A stretch of DNA of 59,068 nucleotides from Rhizobium sp. Q54. GTDB lineage: Bacteria; Pseudomonadota; Alphaproteobacteria; Rhizobiales; Aestuariivirgaceae. Made by a program: the position numbers and the translations under genes. This document shows positions 50,095-59,068 of the stretch, one piece after another. The notes beneath the pieces were generated by a model that did not search any database, was not told where the DNA came from, and was given only the letters and a program-made list of their open reading frames with translations. Position 1 is the stretch's first letter, and the number at the start of each line of letters is the position of its first letter. The stretch spans positions 1-59,068 of the forward strand of contig CAMDBX010000017.1 of the NCBI GenBank assembly GCA_945889445.1. Reading direction: 5' to 3'.

Positions 50095-50664
50095 TTATTC
50101 GGCCACGACCGAGCCGCCACGGCGGCTCATGACGTCGGCAACCTTCTTGCCGCGGCGAGAGGCGACGGCACGCGGGCTCGTCTGCTTCTTCAGCGCGTCG
50201 AAAGTGGCGCGGACCATGTTATATGGGTTGGACGAGCCCTTGGACTTCGCCACGACGTCAGCCATGCCAACCGACTCGAAAACAGCGCGCATCGGGCCGC
50301 CGGCGATGATGCCGGTTCCCGGGGGAGCGGTGCGCAGCGTAACCTTGCCTGCACCCCAGCGACCATCGATGTCATGATGCAACGTGCGGCCTTCCTTCAG
50401 CGGCACGCGGATCAGACCGCGCTTGGCCGACTCGGTTGCCTTGCGGACTGCTTCCGGTACTTCACGTGCCTTGCCGTGACCGAAGCCAACGCGGCCCTTC
50501 TGGTCACCGACGACAACGAGCGCAGCAAAGCCGAAGCGCTTGCCGCCCTTCACCACCTTGGCGACGCGGTTGATGTGCACGAGCTTGTCGATGAACTCGC
50601 TGTCCCGCTCTTCACGGTTGTCACGGTCCTTGCGGTCACCGCGCTCCGAACGTTCCTTAGCCAT
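50095..50664 (-). CDS. rpsE: 30S ribosomal protein S5
   Basis: The 189-residue protein has the double-stranded-RNA-like fold ([18 protein letters not shown]) and the loop region linked to spectinomycin binding (VVKGGKRF). Its first 20 residues are highly charged ([18 protein letters not shown]), longer than in E. coli, as often in alphaproteobacteria. Confidence 0.97.
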   Translation of the reverse strand: MAKERSERGDRKDRDNREERDSEFIDKLVHINRVAKVVKGGKRFGFAALVVVGDQKGRVGFGHGKAREVPEAVRKATESAKRGLIRVPLKEGRTLHHDIDGRWGAGKVTLRTAPPGTGIIAGGPMRAVFESVGMADVVAKSKGSSNPYNMVRATFDALKKQTSPRAVASRRGKKVADVMSRRGGSVVAE

Positions 50665-50693
50665 ATTGCTTTCCGCCTATCTTTCGCCGGAGA

Positions 50694-51050
50694 TTAGAAA
50701 TTCAGGCCGCCCTCACGGGCAGCGTCTGCGAGCGCCTTGACGCGCCCGTGATAGAGATAACCGCCGCGATCAAACACGACGTCCTTGACGCCGGCCTTGA
50801 TCGCGCGCTCGGCGATGAGCTTGCCGATTGCGGCCGCTGCATCCTTGTCAGCGCCAGTCTTGATCATTCCCTTCAGATCCTTCTCGAGCGAGGATGCGGC
50901 GGCAACCGTCACACCCTTCGTGTCGTCAATGATCTGGGCATAGATGTTCTTGGACGAGCGGAACACCGACAGCCGGGGACGCAGTGCACCGCGTGCGGCG
51001 AGCGCCTTGCGGACGCGGGCCTTGCGGAGCGATTGAGATTTCGTAGCCAT
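50694..51050 (-). CDS. rplR: 50S ribosomal protein L18
   Basis: The 118-residue protein starts [17 protein letters not shown] and carries [14 protein letters not shown] and the terminal [20 protein letters not shown]. It binds 5S rRNA. Two further ATGs just upstream are less likely starts, because L18 proteins begin about here. Confidence 0.96.
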   Translation of the reverse strand: MATKSQSLRKARVRKALAARGALRPRLSVFRSSKNIYAQIIDDTKGVTVAAASSLEKDLKGMIKTGADKDAAAAIGKLIAERAIKAGVKDVVFDRGGYLYHGRVKALADAAREGGLNF

Positions 51051-51062
51051 GGCCATCACCTG

Positions 51063-51596
51063 TTACTTCTTCTTGCCTTCCTTGCGGAAGATATACTCGC
51101 CGGCGTACTTCACGCCCTTGCCCTTGTAGGGTTCGGGGCCGCGGAAGTCGCGGATCTCTGCCGCAACCTGGCCGACGCGCTGCTTGTCGATACCGGTGAT
51201 CACGATCTCGGTCGGCTTCGGCGTCTTGATGTCGATGCCGTCCGGAACCTGATAGTTGATGTCGTGGCTGTAGCCGAGCGCCAGGTTCAGGGTCTTGCCC
51301 TGAGCCGCCGCACGATAGCCGACGCCGGTGATTTCGAGCGTCTTGGAGTAACCCTCGGTCACACCCTTGATCATGTTGGCGATCATGGTGCGCGACATGC
51401 CCCAGGCTGAACGGGCCAGCTTGGTCTTGTCCCTGGGGTCCACCTTGACGGCGCCCTCTTCCATCTTCGCGAGCACCTGGTCGGTGAGCACGAACTTGAG
51501 TTCACCCTTCGGGCCCTTGACCGCGACATTGCTGCCAGCAAGGTTGACGGTCACGCCGGCCGGTACGGGAACTGGTTTCTTTCCGATACGAGACAT
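51063..51596 (-). CDS. rplF: 50S ribosomal protein L6
   Basis: The 177-residue protein begins [17 protein letters not shown] and ends with the L6 signature [22 protein letters not shown] 51596 follows GAGGTCACA; the longer frame overlaps rpsH and is ignored. Confidence 0.97.
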   Translation of the reverse strand: MSRIGKKPVPVPAGVTVNLAGSNVAVKGPKGELKFVLTDQVLAKMEEGAVKVDPRDKTKLARSAWGMSRTMIANMIKGVTEGYSKTLEITGVGYRAAAQGKTLNLALGYSHDINYQVPDGIDIKTPKPTEIVITGIDKQRVGQVAAEIRDFRGPEPYKGKGVKYAGEYIFRKEGKKK

Positions 51597-51606
51597 GTGT
51601 GTGACC

Positions 51607-52005
51607 TCAGAACACGGTGCAGAGAACTTCGCCGCCCACATTGTGGGTGCGAGCGTCGGCATCCGACATCACACCCTTGGGCGTCGAGAGGATCGAAATA
51701 CCAAGGCCATTGTAGACCGTCGGCAGCGAACCGACTGACACATAGACGCGGCGGCCGGGCTTCGACACGCGCTGCAACTCACGGATGACCGGAGCGCCGT
51801 CGAAATACTTCAGCTCAACCTCGATTTCGGCCTTGTTGCTGCCAAGCTGCACCACGGCATAGCCACGGATGAAGCCCTCGCCCTGCAGAACGTTCAGAAC
51901 GTTCTCGCGCAGCCTGGAGTGCGGCGTCGAAACCTTCGACTTGCCGCGCTCCTGCGCGTTGCGGATACGAGTCAGCATGTCGCCGATCGGATCATTCACA
52001 CTCAT
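51607..52005 (-). CDS. rpsH: 30S ribosomal protein S8
   Basis: The 132-residue protein has the opening [15 protein letters not shown] and the C-terminal [20 protein letters not shown]. It binds the central domain of 16S rRNA and, in E. coli, represses this operon by binding its mRNA near rplE. Confidence 0.98.
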   Translation of the reverse strand: MSVNDPIGDMLTRIRNAQERGKSKVSTPHSRLRENVLNVLQGEGFIRGYAVVQLGSNKAEIEVELKYFDGAPVIRELQRVSKPGRRVYVSVGSLPTVYNGLGISILSTPKGVMSDADARTHNVGGEVLCTVF

Positions 52006-52030
52006 TCTTCTCTCCTGAAGTCCGTATCTG

Positions 52031-52336
52031 TTACCAGCTCGACTTGACCATGCCCGGGATCAGACCCAGGTTGGACATCTCGCGAAGCGCCAGACGCGAC
52101 ATCTTGACTTTACGGTAATAGGCACGCGCGCGGCCCGTGATCTCACAGCGATTACGGATCCGATTCTTTGCGGAATTACGCGGAAGCTCGGCAAGCTTCA
52201 GCTGCGCAGTGAAGCGCTCTTCCATGGTAACGTCCTTGCTCTGGACAATCGCCTTGAGCTTCGCACGCTTGTTGGCGTACTGCTTCACCAACCTGCGGCG
52301 GCGGTTGTTCTTCTCTACCGAGCTCGTCTTAGCCAT
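52031..52336 (-). CDS. rpsN: 30S ribosomal protein S14, zinc-free form
   Basis: The 101-residue protein is the long form without the CxxC pairs and ends [11 protein letters not shown]. It contacts the head of the small subunit. It lies between rplE and rpsH. Confidence 0.97.
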   Translation of the reverse strand: MAKTSSVEKNNRRRRLVKQYANKRAKLKAIVQSKDVTMEERFTAQLKLAELPRNSAKNRIRNRCEITGRARAYYRKVKMSRLALREMSNLGLIPGMVKSSW

Positions 52337-52363
52337 ATGGGCTTTACCTCAGCTTGAACTGTT

Positions 52364-53062
52364 TTAAGCGGCCTTGCGGGCCGGCTTGCGGAACGGGAAA
52401 TTGAAAGCGTCGATCAACGCGCGAGCCTCGGCGTCATTCTTCGCCGTGGTGCAGATGATGATGTCCATGCCCCAGACACGATCGATCTTGTCGTAGTCGA
52501 TTTCCGGGAAAATAATGTGTTCCTTGATGCCGAAGGCATAGTTGCCATTGCCATCGAAGGAACGGTCCGTCAGGCCGCGGAAGTCGCGAACGCGCGGCAG
52601 GGCGATGTTGATCAGCCTGTCGAGGAACTCATACATCCGCACCTTGCGGAGCGTCACCTTGGTGCCGATCGCCAGGTTCTCACGGATCTTGAACTGTGCG
52701 ATGGCCCTGCGGGACTTGGTGATCACCGGCTTCTGGCCAGCAATCTTCTCGAGTTCCGACGCGGCGACGTTCACCAGCTTCGAGTCAGCGGTGGCTTCGC
52801 CAACGCCCATGTTCAGAACGATCTTGGTGATCTTCGGAACCTGCATAGCGTTGTCGTAACCGAACTGCTTGACCAGCGCCGGACGAACAACCTCGTCGTA
52901 ATGCTTGCGCAGGCGCGGCACGTAGCCAGCGGGAGCAGACTCCGAACCGGGAGCAGCCTTGGCGACCGGCGCGGCCTTATCGGCCTTCGCCTTCTTGGGC
53001 TCCGCCTTGCCTTCGGCGGCCGGCTTCTTGGCCGCCGCCTTCTTTGACTCTTCCTTAGCCAT
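52364..53062 (-). CDS. rplE: 50S ribosomal protein L5 with N-terminal Lys/Ala-rich extension
   Basis: The core (from about residue 47, [13 protein letters not shown]) is a normal L5 that binds 5S rRNA and P-site tRNA. In front stands an extra 46 residues of low complexity, rich in Lys, Ala, Pro and Glu, giving 232 residues against about 180 in most bacteria. The ATG overlaps the rplX end by 8 bp, which supports this start. The extension is probably disordered and its function unknown. Confidence 0.95.
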   Translation of the reverse strand: MAKEESKKAAAKKPAAEGKAEPKKAKADKAAPVAKAAPGSESAPAGYVPRLRKHYDEVVRPALVKQFGYDNAMQVPKITKIVLNMGVGEATADSKLVNVAASELEKIAGQKPVITKSRRAIAQFKIRENLAIGTKVTLRKVRMYEFLDRLINIALPRVRDFRGLTDRSFDGNGNYAFGIKEHIIFPEIDYDKIDRVWGMDIIICTTAKNDAEARALIDAFNFPFRKPARKAA

Positions 53063-53378
53063 CGATCACTTCTCCCGAACGCTTGGCGACGCGAACCTTC
53101 TTGCCGTCACCGAGGGTCTTGTAACCCACACGGGTCGGCTTGCCGTCCTTCGGATCGATCAGAGCCAGGTTCGAAACCTGAATCGGAAGCTCCTTGGAGA
53201 CAATGCCGCCTTCCTGGGCCGCAGTCTGCTTCTGGTGGCGCTTGGCCACGTTGATGCCGCGCACCACGGCGCGGTTTTCGGACGGGATGGTACGAATGAC
53301 CTCGCCCTGCTTTCCCTTGTCCTTGCCGGTGACGACGACAACCTTGTCGCCCTTCCGGATCTTAAGCTTCGCCGACAT
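53055..53378 (-). CDS. rplX: 50S ribosomal protein L24
   Basis: The 107-residue protein has the KOW motif ([20 protein letters not shown]) and initiates large-subunit assembly. ATG 53378 lies within TGATG, where the rplN stop ends, with GGAGG upstream. Confidence 0.97.
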   Translation of the reverse strand: MSAKLKIRKGDKVVVVTGKDKGKQGEVIRTIPSENRAVVRGINVAKRHQKQTAAQEGGIVSKELPIQVSNLALIDPKDGKPTRVGYKTLGDGKKVRVAKRSGEVIDG

Positions 53379-53746
53379 CAAAGCACCTCCGGTGCAAGCG
53401 AAATGATCTTCATCTGGTTCTTGGCGCGCAGCTCACGCGGCACGGGCCCGAAAATACGAGTGCCGACCGGTTCGCCCTGCGCATTGATGAGCACGGCGGC
53501 ATTACGATCGAAGCGGATTACCGAGCCATCCGGACGACGGATGTCCTTGGCGGTCCGCACCACGATGGCCTTCATGACCGTGCCCTTCTTGACGCGGCCG
53601 CGCGGAATGGCTTCCTTGATCGACACCACGATGATGTCGCCGACGGAGGCATACCTGCGCTTCGAGCCGCCCAGCACCTTAATGCACTGGACCCGGCGGG
53701 CGCCGGAGTTATCCGCCACATCGAGATTTGTTTCTTGCTGGATCAT
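53378..53746 (-). CDS. rplN: 50S ribosomal protein L14
   Basis: The 122-residue protein opens [19 protein letters not shown] and ends [11 protein letters not shown], the complete L14 fold. It forms an intersubunit bridge. It overlaps rplX by one base. Confidence 0.98.
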   Translation of the reverse strand: MIQQETNLDVADNSGARRVQCIKVLGGSKRRYASVGDIIVVSIKEAIPRGRVKKGTVMKAIVVRTAKDIRRPDGSVIRFDRNAAVLINAQGEPVGTRIFGPVPRELRAKNQMKIISLAPEVL

Positions 53747-53790
53747 CTGATCACCCGTTCACTCATGGAACCCGAAGGTTCCTGTTCTCT

Positions 53791-54039
53791 TTAAGCCTGA
53801 CCCGCGGCGACCTTCTCGACGAGGGCCCAACGCTTCTGCTTCGACAGCGGACGCGTTTCCTCGATACGGACGATGTCGCCGGCCTTGGCTTCGTTCTTCT
53901 CGTCGTGCGCGTGGTACTTTTTCGAAAGACGAACCGTCTTCTTCAGCACCGGGTGACGCAGGCGACGCTCGACGAGGACCACGATGGTCTTATCGTTCTT
54001 GTCGCTCACCACGACGCCCTGCAGGATGCGCTTCGGCAT
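53791..54039 (-). CDS. rpsQ: 30S ribosomal protein S17
   Basis: The 82-residue protein has the OB-fold opening [19 protein letters not shown] and the S17 signature [18 protein letters not shown]. It lies 13 bp after rpmC and 44 bp before rplN. Confidence 0.97.
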   Translation of the reverse strand: MPKRILQGVVVSDKNDKTIVVLVERRLRHPVLKKTVRLSKKYHAHDEKNEAKAGDIVRIEETRPLSKQKRWALVEKVAAGQA

Positions 54040-54052
54040 TTATCTCTCTCTC

Positions 54053-54247
54053 CTACTTCGCGGCGGCCTGCTGCGACTGCACCGTCTTGAGACGGGCAAT
54101 GTCGCGGCGGATCTGGCGGATGCGCGCGGTGTTCTCAACCTGGCCCGTCGCCCTCTGGAAGCGCAGGTTGAACTGCTCCTTCTTGAGCTTCAGGATTTCG
54201 TCCTGGACCTGGTCTTTGGTCATGACGCGGATGTCGTTAGCCTTCAT
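54053..54247 (-). CDS. rpmC: 50S ribosomal protein L29
   Basis: The 64-residue two-helix protein contains [18 protein letters not shown], typical of L29 at the tunnel exit. I use ATG 54247 with AAGG nine bases upstream; an ATG three codons earlier sits directly on that site. Confidence 0.95.
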   Translation of the reverse strand: MKANDIRVMTKDQVQDEILKLKKEQFNLRFQRATGQVENTARIRQIRRDIARLKTVQSQQAAAK

Positions 54248-54261
54248 GGCGTTCATCCTTC

Positions 54262-54675
54262 TTATTCGCCAAGGCGCGCAACAAAGCGCGTCTTGATGGG
54301 GAGCTTGGCGGCCGCGAGGGACAACGACTCTTCCGCAACTTCGCGCGGAACGCCGTCGATCTCGAACAACACACGGCCGGGCTTCACGCGGGCCGCCCAG
54401 TATTCCGTCGAACCCTTGCCGGAGCCCATGCGGACTTCGGCCGGCTTCTTGGAAACCGGAACGTCCGGGAACACACGGATCCAGATGCGTCCGGCGCGCT
54501 TCATGCCACGCGCGAGCGCACGGCGGGCGGCCTCGATCTGGCGTGCGGTCAGACGGTCGGGCTCAACGGCCTTGAGGCCGAAGGCCCCGAAGTCCAGCGT
54601 GTTGCAGCTGGTCGACTTGCCATGGATACGGCCCTTGAAGGCCTTGCGGAACTTGGTACGCTTAGGTTGCAGCAT
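54262..54675 (-). CDS. rplP: 50S ribosomal protein L16
   Basis: The 137-residue protein opens [19 protein letters not shown] and carries [20 protein letters not shown]. It lies near the A site and peptidyl-transferase centre. Its end is 14 bp from rpmC. Confidence 0.98.
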   Translation of the reverse strand: MLQPKRTKFRKAFKGRIHGKSTSCNTLDFGAFGLKAVEPDRLTARQIEAARRALARGMKRAGRIWIRVFPDVPVSKKPAEVRMGSGKGSTEYWAARVKPGRVLFEIDGVPREVAEESLSLAAAKLPIKTRFVARLGE

Positions 54676-54694
54676 TTTTGCTAACTCTCAATCC

Positions 54695-55408
54695 TCAAGC
54701 CGCGTCGCGGTCGCGGCGGCCACGGGACTGGCCCGCATCGGCCGGTTCGTTCATGCGCTTGTCCTGCGCCATCGGATCATGCTCAAGGATTTCACCCTTG
54801 AAGATCCAGACCTTGACACCGTTGGTGCCGTAGGTCGTGAAGGCAGTCGCCGTGCCATAGTCCACGTCGGCGCGCAGCGTATGCAGCGGCACGCGGCCCT
54901 CACGGTACCATTCGACACGCGCAATCTCAGCGCCGCCGAGACGGCCCGAACAGGTGATCTTGATGCCCTCGGCACCCATACGCTGGGCGGACTGCACGGC
55001 ACGCTTCATCGCACGGCGGAAGGCCACGCGACGCTCGAGCTGCTGGGCGATGTTCTCGGCCACCAAGGTCGCATCAACCTCCGGCTTGCGCACTTCAACG
55101 ATGTTGAGGTGAACTTCCGAGCCGGTCATGTCCTGAACCTTGCGGCGCAGCTTTTCGATGTCCGCGCCCTTCTTGCCGATGACCACACCCGGACGCGCCG
55201 AGTAGATGGTCACGCGGCACTTCTTGTGCGGACGCTCAATCAGGACCTTCGAGACACCGGCCTGCTTCAGCTCCTTCTTGAGATATTCGCGGATCGCGAC
55301 ATCCTCATGGAGAAGCTTGCCGTATTCGCGCGAATTGGCGAACCAACGGGAGTCCCAGGTACGGTTGATACCGAGGCGCAGGCCGATCGGATTGACTTTC
55401 TGACCCAT
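54695..55408 (-). CDS. rpsC: 30S ribosomal protein S3
   Basis: The 237-residue protein has the opening [20 protein letters not shown], a KH domain with [14 protein letters not shown] and a C-terminal basic tail. It shapes the mRNA entry channel. The ATG overlaps the rplV stop by one base. Confidence 0.98.
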   Translation of the reverse strand: MGQKVNPIGLRLGINRTWDSRWFANSREYGKLLHEDVAIREYLKKELKQAGVSKVLIERPHKKCRVTIYSARPGVVIGKKGADIEKLRRKVQDMTGSEVHLNIVEVRKPEVDATLVAENIAQQLERRVAFRRAMKRAVQSAQRMGAEGIKITCSGRLGGAEIARVEWYREGRVPLHTLRADVDYGTATAFTTYGTNGVKVWIFKGEILEHDPMAQDKRMNEPADAGQSRGRRDRDAA

Positions 55409-55800
55409 CAGGCTGCCTCCTTGCTTTCTTCACGCACTTCGCGGACGATGATCGTCAGTTCGCTGAAGAACTTCTCGATGCGACCCACGCGACCACGTGC
55501 GTTGGGCATCCAGCGCTTCATGACCAGGTTCTTACCCACCCACGCCTGAGCGACGATCAGGTTGTTGATGTCGAGATCATGGTTGTTCTCGGCATTCGCA
55601 ATCGCGGACTCGAGCGTCTTCTTGACGTCCTTGGCGATCCGGCGGCGCGAGAAGGTGAGGTAGGCGAGCGCCTTCTCAATCTTCATGCCACGGATCTCCG
55701 AGGCCACGTCGTTCAGCTTGCGCGGCGAGATGCGGATCGACCGGGTTACGGCCTTCGCCTCGTTGTCCGGCAGAGCGCGCGGGCGTGCTTTCTTGCTCAT
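55408..55800 (-). CDS. rplV: 50S ribosomal protein L22
   Basis: The 130-residue protein has [20 protein letters not shown] and the tunnel-lining hairpin end ([13 protein letters not shown]). It begins 3 bp after rpsS. Confidence 0.98.
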   Translation of the reverse strand: MSKKARPRALPDNEAKAVTRSIRISPRKLNDVASEIRGMKIEKALAYLTFSRRRIAKDVKKTLESAIANAENNHDLDINNLIVAQAWVGKNLVMKRWMPNARGRVGRIEKFFSELTIIVREVREESKEAA

Positions 55801-55803
55801 GGC

Positions 55804-56088
55804 TTACTTGCCTCCGGCTTTCTTGTCGCCGGCGGTGTGGCCATGGAAGGTACGGGTCGGCGCGAACTCGCCGAGCTTGTGACCAACCATTTCCTCCGAC
55901 ACGAGGACAGGAATGAACTTGTTGCCGTTGTGAACCTGGAACGTCAGGCCCACAAACTGCGGCAGAATGGTCGAACGGCGAGACCAGGTCTTAATGGCCT
56001 GCGCGCGTCCGCTGGTGCCGCGGGCGGCATCTGCCTTCTTGAGGAGGTACCCGTCAATAAACGGGCCTTTCCATACAGAGCGTGTCAC
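55804..56088 (-). CDS. rpsS: 30S ribosomal protein S19
   Basis: The 94-residue protein opens [20 protein letters not shown] and contains [20 protein letters not shown]. It forms the head of the small subunit with S13. It lies 10 bp from rplB. Confidence 0.98.
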   Translation of the reverse strand: MTRSVWKGPFIDGYLLKKADAARGTSGRAQAIKTWSRRSTILPQFVGLTFQVHNGNKFIPVLVSEEMVGHKLGEFAPTRTFHGHTAGDKKAGGK

Positions 56089-56098
56089 GGTCTACCTC

Positions 56099-56929
56099 TT
56101 ACTGCGACTTCTTGCGGTCGTGGCGCGACCGCACGATGAACTTCTGGGTCCGCTTGTTAGAGCGGGTCTTGGTGCCCTTCGTCGGCTTGCCCCAGGGCGT
56201 TGCCCAGTGCTTACCACCGTTGGTGCGGCCGCCGTTCGGGTGATCGACCGGGTTCCGCGCAATACCGCGCGAAATCGGACGTTGACCCTTCCAGCGATTG
56301 CGACCGGCCTTGCCGATCACTTCGTTCATGTGGTCGGGGTTCGAGACCGCACCGACGCTCGCCATGCAGGTGGCGTCGACCATGCGGGTTTCACCCGACT
56401 TCAACTTCAGGAGCACATAGCCCTGGTCACGACCTGCGACCATGGCATAGGTGCCAGCCGATCGGGCGAGCGTGCCGCCCTTGCCCGGCTTGGTTTCGAT
56501 GTTGTGCACGATCGTACCGACCGGCATGGAGCCGAGCGGCATCGCGTTGCCGGGCTTCACGTCAACCGACTTGCCCGAAATCACCGAGTCGCCCACAGCC
56601 AGGCGCTGCGGCGCGAGAATGTAGGAGAGCTCGCCATCGGCATACTTGATCAGCGCGATGAATGCGGTGCGGTTCGGGTCGTATTCCAAACGCTCCACCA
56701 CCGCGGCGATGTCGTGCTTCAGGCGGCGGAAGTCGACCATGCGGTACGACTTCTTGTGTCCGCCACCCTGACCGCGCGTCGTGATGCGGCCCGTGTTGCC
56801 ACGGCCACCGTTCTTCGCAATGCCTTCGACAAGCGACTTGACGGGCTTGCCCTTCCACAGCTGGCTGCGATCCACCTGGATGAGGTGGCGGCGGCCGGCG
56901 CTTGTGGGGTTGAAAGTCTTGAGTGCCAT
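56099..56929 (-). CDS. rplB: 50S ribosomal protein L2
   Basis: The 276-residue protein has the RNA-binding OB and SH3 domains and the catalytic-centre loop with the conserved His in [15 protein letters not shown]. It is required for subunit joining. Length is normal. Confidence 0.98.
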   Translation of the reverse strand: MALKTFNPTSAGRRHLIQVDRSQLWKGKPVKSLVEGIAKNGGRGNTGRITTRGQGGGHKKSYRMVDFRRLKHDIAAVVERLEYDPNRTAFIALIKYADGELSYILAPQRLAVGDSVISGKSVDVKPGNAMPLGSMPVGTIVHNIETKPGKGGTLARSAGTYAMVAGRDQGYVLLKLKSGETRMVDATCMASVGAVSNPDHMNEVIGKAGRNRWKGQRPISRGIARNPVDHPNGGRTNGGKHWATPWGKPTKGTKTRSNKRTQKFIVRSRHDRKKSQ

Positions 56930-56945
56930 TTTCTTATCTCACCAC

Positions 56946-57239
56946 TCAGAGGCCAGTCGTGACGTCGAGGCGCTGGCCCTCTTCGAGGGTCACATAGGCC
57001 TTCTTCACGTCGCTCAACATGGCCAGCTGGCCCTTGAAGCGACGCTGCTTGCCCTTGCGCACCAGCGTGTTGACCGACTTCACCTTGACACCAAACAGGC
57101 CTTCGACAGCCTTCTTGATGGCAGGCTTCGTGGCGCCGAGCGCCACATTGAAGACGACCGTGTTGCTCTCAGAAACCAGCGTCGCCTTCTCGGTGATCGC
57201 CGGGCTCTTGATGATATCGTAGAAGTGCTCTTTGCTCAC
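56946..57239 (-). CDS. rplW: 50S ribosomal protein L23
   Basis: The 97-residue protein has [16 protein letters not shown] and [16 protein letters not shown]. It is the docking site for trigger factor and SRP at the tunnel exit. Its start overlaps the rplD stop by 4 bp. Confidence 0.97.
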   Translation of the reverse strand: MSKEHFYDIIKSPAITEKATLVSESNTVVFNVALGATKPAIKKAVEGLFGVKVKSVNTLVRKGKQRRFKGQLAMLSDVKKAYVTLEEGQRLDVTTGL

Positions 57240-57853
57240 TTGAACCGCGCCTCCAGCGCTTCGACGGCCGCCTTGGTCAAAACCAGCTTCTTGCGGCGCA
57301 GGATGTCGTAGACGTTGATGCCCTGGATCGGCAGCACATCGATGTTCGGGATGCTGCGGGCGGCCTTGGCGAAGCTGTCGTTCACCGCGGCGCCGTCAAT
57401 GATCAGCGCGTTGACGAGGCCGAGCTTCTCGAAGGCGTTGACCAGGGTCTTGGTCTTGCCGTCAGACGCGGCCTGATCAAGGATCACCAGCGACTGGTCC
57501 TTCACCTTCGCCGAGATGGCGTGGCGCAGGCCGAGGGCGCGGATCTTCTTGTTCAGCGACGTCTCATGGCTGCGCGAACGGGGGCCGAAGGCCTTGCCGC
57601 CGCCGACGAATATGCCGGCCTTGCGCGAACCGTGACGAGCACCGCCCGAACCTTTCTGGGGACCGAGCTTCTTGGTCGTACGAGAAATCTCGCCGCGCGA
57701 CTTCGCCTGGTGAGTGCCCTGCTGGCGCTTGTTCAGCTGCCACTGGATCACGCGGTGGATCAGATCGGCGCGGGGCTCAAGACCGAAGATGTGCTCGGCA
57801 AGCTCGATGCTGCCGGCCGTCTTGGCCTCGATAGTGTGAATATCGGCTTTCAT
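57236..57853 (-). CDS. rplD: 50S ribosomal protein L4
   Basis: The 205-residue protein carries the extended tunnel loop ([20 protein letters not shown]). In E. coli L4 represses this operon. ATG 57853 has AAGGG nine bases upstream; a TTG three codons earlier is the alternative. Confidence 0.96.
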   Translation of the reverse strand: MKADIHTIEAKTAGSIELAEHIFGLEPRADLIHRVIQWQLNKRQQGTHQAKSRGEISRTTKKLGPQKGSGGARHGSRKAGIFVGGGKAFGPRSRSHETSLNKKIRALGLRHAISAKVKDQSLVILDQAASDGKTKTLVNAFEKLGLVNALIIDGAAVNDSFAKAARSIPNIDVLPIQGINVYDILRRKKLVLTKAAVEALEARFK

Positions 57854-57865
57854 GTCCGTCAACCC

Positions 57866-58570
57866 TTACTCTGCTGCCGGAGCCGCGGCGGCTTCGGGAA
57901 GCTTGAACGCGCCCGGCTTCGGCGCACTGTCCGGAAGCTTGCGCTTCACGGCATCGCGCACGGAAACCCACGCACCCTTGACACCCGGAACCGAACCCTT
58001 GACCAGGATCAGGCCACGGTCGAGATCCGTCTTAACGACCACGATGTTCTGCGTCGTTGTGGTCTCGGCGCCGAGGTGACCAGGCATCTTCTTGTTCTTG
58101 AAGACCTTGCCGGGATCCTGACGGTTACCGGTTGAACCGATGGAACGGTGGCTGACCGACACGCCGTGCGTGGCGCGCAGACCGCGGAAGTTCCAGCGCT
58201 TCATGCCGCCGGCGAAACCCTTGCCCATCGAGGTCGCGGTCACGTCCACGAACTGGCCGGGCACGAAATGCTCGACGGTGATTTCAGCACCAACCGGGAT
58301 CACGTTGTCCGGGGACACACGAAATTCCTTCAGCTTCCGCTTCGGCTCGACCTTGGCCACGGCAAAGTGGCCACGCTCGGACTTCGTAAGCCGCTTGATC
58401 TTCGGGACGCCAGCACCAAGCTGCAGAGCAGTATAACCATCCTTGTCGCTCGTCTTCTGAGCAACGACCTGACAGTTATCGACCTTCAACACGGTGACGG
58501 GAACAACAACCCCCTCTTCCGTGTAGACGCGGGTCATGCCCAGCTTCTGTGCGATGAGACCAGAACGCAT
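57866..58570 (-). CDS. rplC: 50S ribosomal protein L3
   Basis: The 234-residue protein opens [20 protein letters not shown] and has the central [13 protein letters not shown] region, whose Gln methylation site may lie in this loop. A short Ala/Pro-rich tail ends the protein. It starts 27 bp after rpsJ. Confidence 0.97.
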   Translation of the reverse strand: MRSGLIAQKLGMTRVYTEEGVVVPVTVLKVDNCQVVAQKTSDKDGYTALQLGAGVPKIKRLTKSERGHFAVAKVEPKRKLKEFRVSPDNVIPVGAEITVEHFVPGQFVDVTATSMGKGFAGGMKRWNFRGLRATHGVSVSHRSIGSTGNRQDPGKVFKNKKMPGHLGAETTTTQNIVVVKTDLDRGLILVKGSVPGVKGAWVSVRDAVKRKLPDSAPKPGAFKLPEAAAAPAAE

Positions 58571-58597
58571 CGCTTCACTCCTTCAAAGCTCTGAGAG

Positions 58598-58906
58598 TTA
58601 GAGCTTGATTTCAACATCGACACCGGCGGCCAGATCGAGCTTCATCAAAGCATCGACAGTCTGCGGGGTCGGATCGACGATATCGAGCAGGCGGCGGTGT
58701 GTCCGCATTTCGAACTGCTCACGGCTCTTCTTGTCGACGTGGGGCGAACGGTTCACGGTGAAACGCTCGATCCGGGTCGGCAGGGGCACGGGGCCCCTCA
58801 CCTGCGCGCCGGTCCGCTTGGCCGTGTTCACGATCTCGCGCGTCGACGTGTCGAGGATGCGATGATCGAAGGCCTTGAGGCGGATACGGATGTTCTGACG
58901 TTGCAT
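58598..58906 (-). CDS. rpsJ: 30S ribosomal protein S10
   Basis: The 102-residue protein opens [19 protein letters not shown] and has the loop [21 protein letters not shown]10 also joins antitermination complexes (NusE). It heads the ribosomal cluster just after tuf. Confidence 0.98.
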   Translation of the reverse strand: MQRQNIRIRLKAFDHRILDTSTREIVNTAKRTGAQVRGPVPLPTRIERFTVNRSPHVDKKSREQFEMRTHRRLLDIVDPTPQTVDALMKLDLAAGVDVEIKL

Positions 58907-58920
58907 TTCTTTATCTGCCC

Positions 58921-59068
58921 TTAGTCAGTGATCTTGGCGACGACGCCGGCGCCGACGGTACGACCGCCTTCACGGATGGCGAAGCGGAGCTTCTCTTCCA
59001 TGGCGATCGGCGTGATCAGCTCGACGTCGAACGAGATGTTGTCGCCCGGCATCACCATTTCCGTGCCT
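58921..59068 (-). CDS. tuf: elongation factor Tu, C-terminal part (cut by window end)
   Basis: The last 48 codons read [20 protein letters not shown] through [15 protein letters not shown], the conserved end of EF-Tu domain 3. The stop is 14 bp from rpsJ, the normal alphaproteobacterial order. The rest lies beyond base 59068. Confidence 0.97.
   Translation of the reverse strand, partial: GTEMVMPGDNISFDVELITPIAMEEKLRFAIREGGRTVGAGVVAKITD

Overview
The window is a GC-rich chromosomal segment of an alphaproteobacterium, most likely order Hyphomicrobiales (Rhizobiales). The evidence is the gene order tuf-rpsJ...secY-adk-rpsM-rpsK-rpoA-rplQ, ClpS-ClpA, a four-cysteine adenylate kinase, LexA-type boxes of the form GTTC-N7-GTTC in front of ssb and (one mismatch) uvrA, and the protein sequences themselves. 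No species can be named from the sequence alone.

Layout. (1) 1-2290: the edge of a mobile element. It holds a 5' integrase fragment, four GGGGCCAC repeats in front of it, and a copy of the 3' half of a tRNA-Lys-like gene at 930-976 that looks like an attachment site. About 1.3 kb of less GC-rich DNA without a supportable gene follows. (2) 2291-11899: a secreted metzincin protease, then a large fused enzyme (phosphoserine-aminotransferase-like plus D-2-hydroxyacid-dehydrogenase-like). The fusion converges on a five-gene operon for a polar amino-acid or opine-type ABC importer plus an M20 amidohydrolase. (3) 12023-14771: clpS-clpA. (4) 14976-21669: an alpha/beta hydrolase, a broken 8-oxoguanine-deaminase-type gene, a divergent polyamine-type ABC importer and a CoxG-like protein. 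(5) 21697-30044, all leftward: tgt, queA, a small secreted protein, two cyclophilins, coaD, a LysE-type exporter, gyrA and ssb. (6) 30132-44592: Rid-family protein, an unlisted 47-codon gene, a GcvA-type regulator with a palindrome next to its start, YkgJ-like protein, MATE pump, recQ/uvrA, a gamma-glutamylcyclotransferase, REP-like repeats, degQ-rarA, a divergent Lrp regulator and PLP decarboxylase, and a LuxR-type solo regulator. (7) 44762-59068: the complete S10-spc-alpha ribosomal protein cluster running leftward, preceded by the 3' end of tuf.

How the parts may work together. The 4.5-11.9 kb block could import an N-acylated or opine-like amino acid, hydrolyse it with the M20 enzyme, transaminate the product and reduce the 2-oxo acid with the fused enzyme. 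This is inference from adjacency and is the best candidate for an undescribed pathway. The 15-21 kb block looks like a nucleobase or amine scavenging locus whose deaminase carries a one-base deletion and an in-frame stop. ssb and uvrA share LexA-like sites, which fits SOS control. The Lrp-decarboxylase pair shares a 133 bp divergent region with a 19 bp palindrome. No CRISPR array, rRNA gene or complete tRNA gene was seen.
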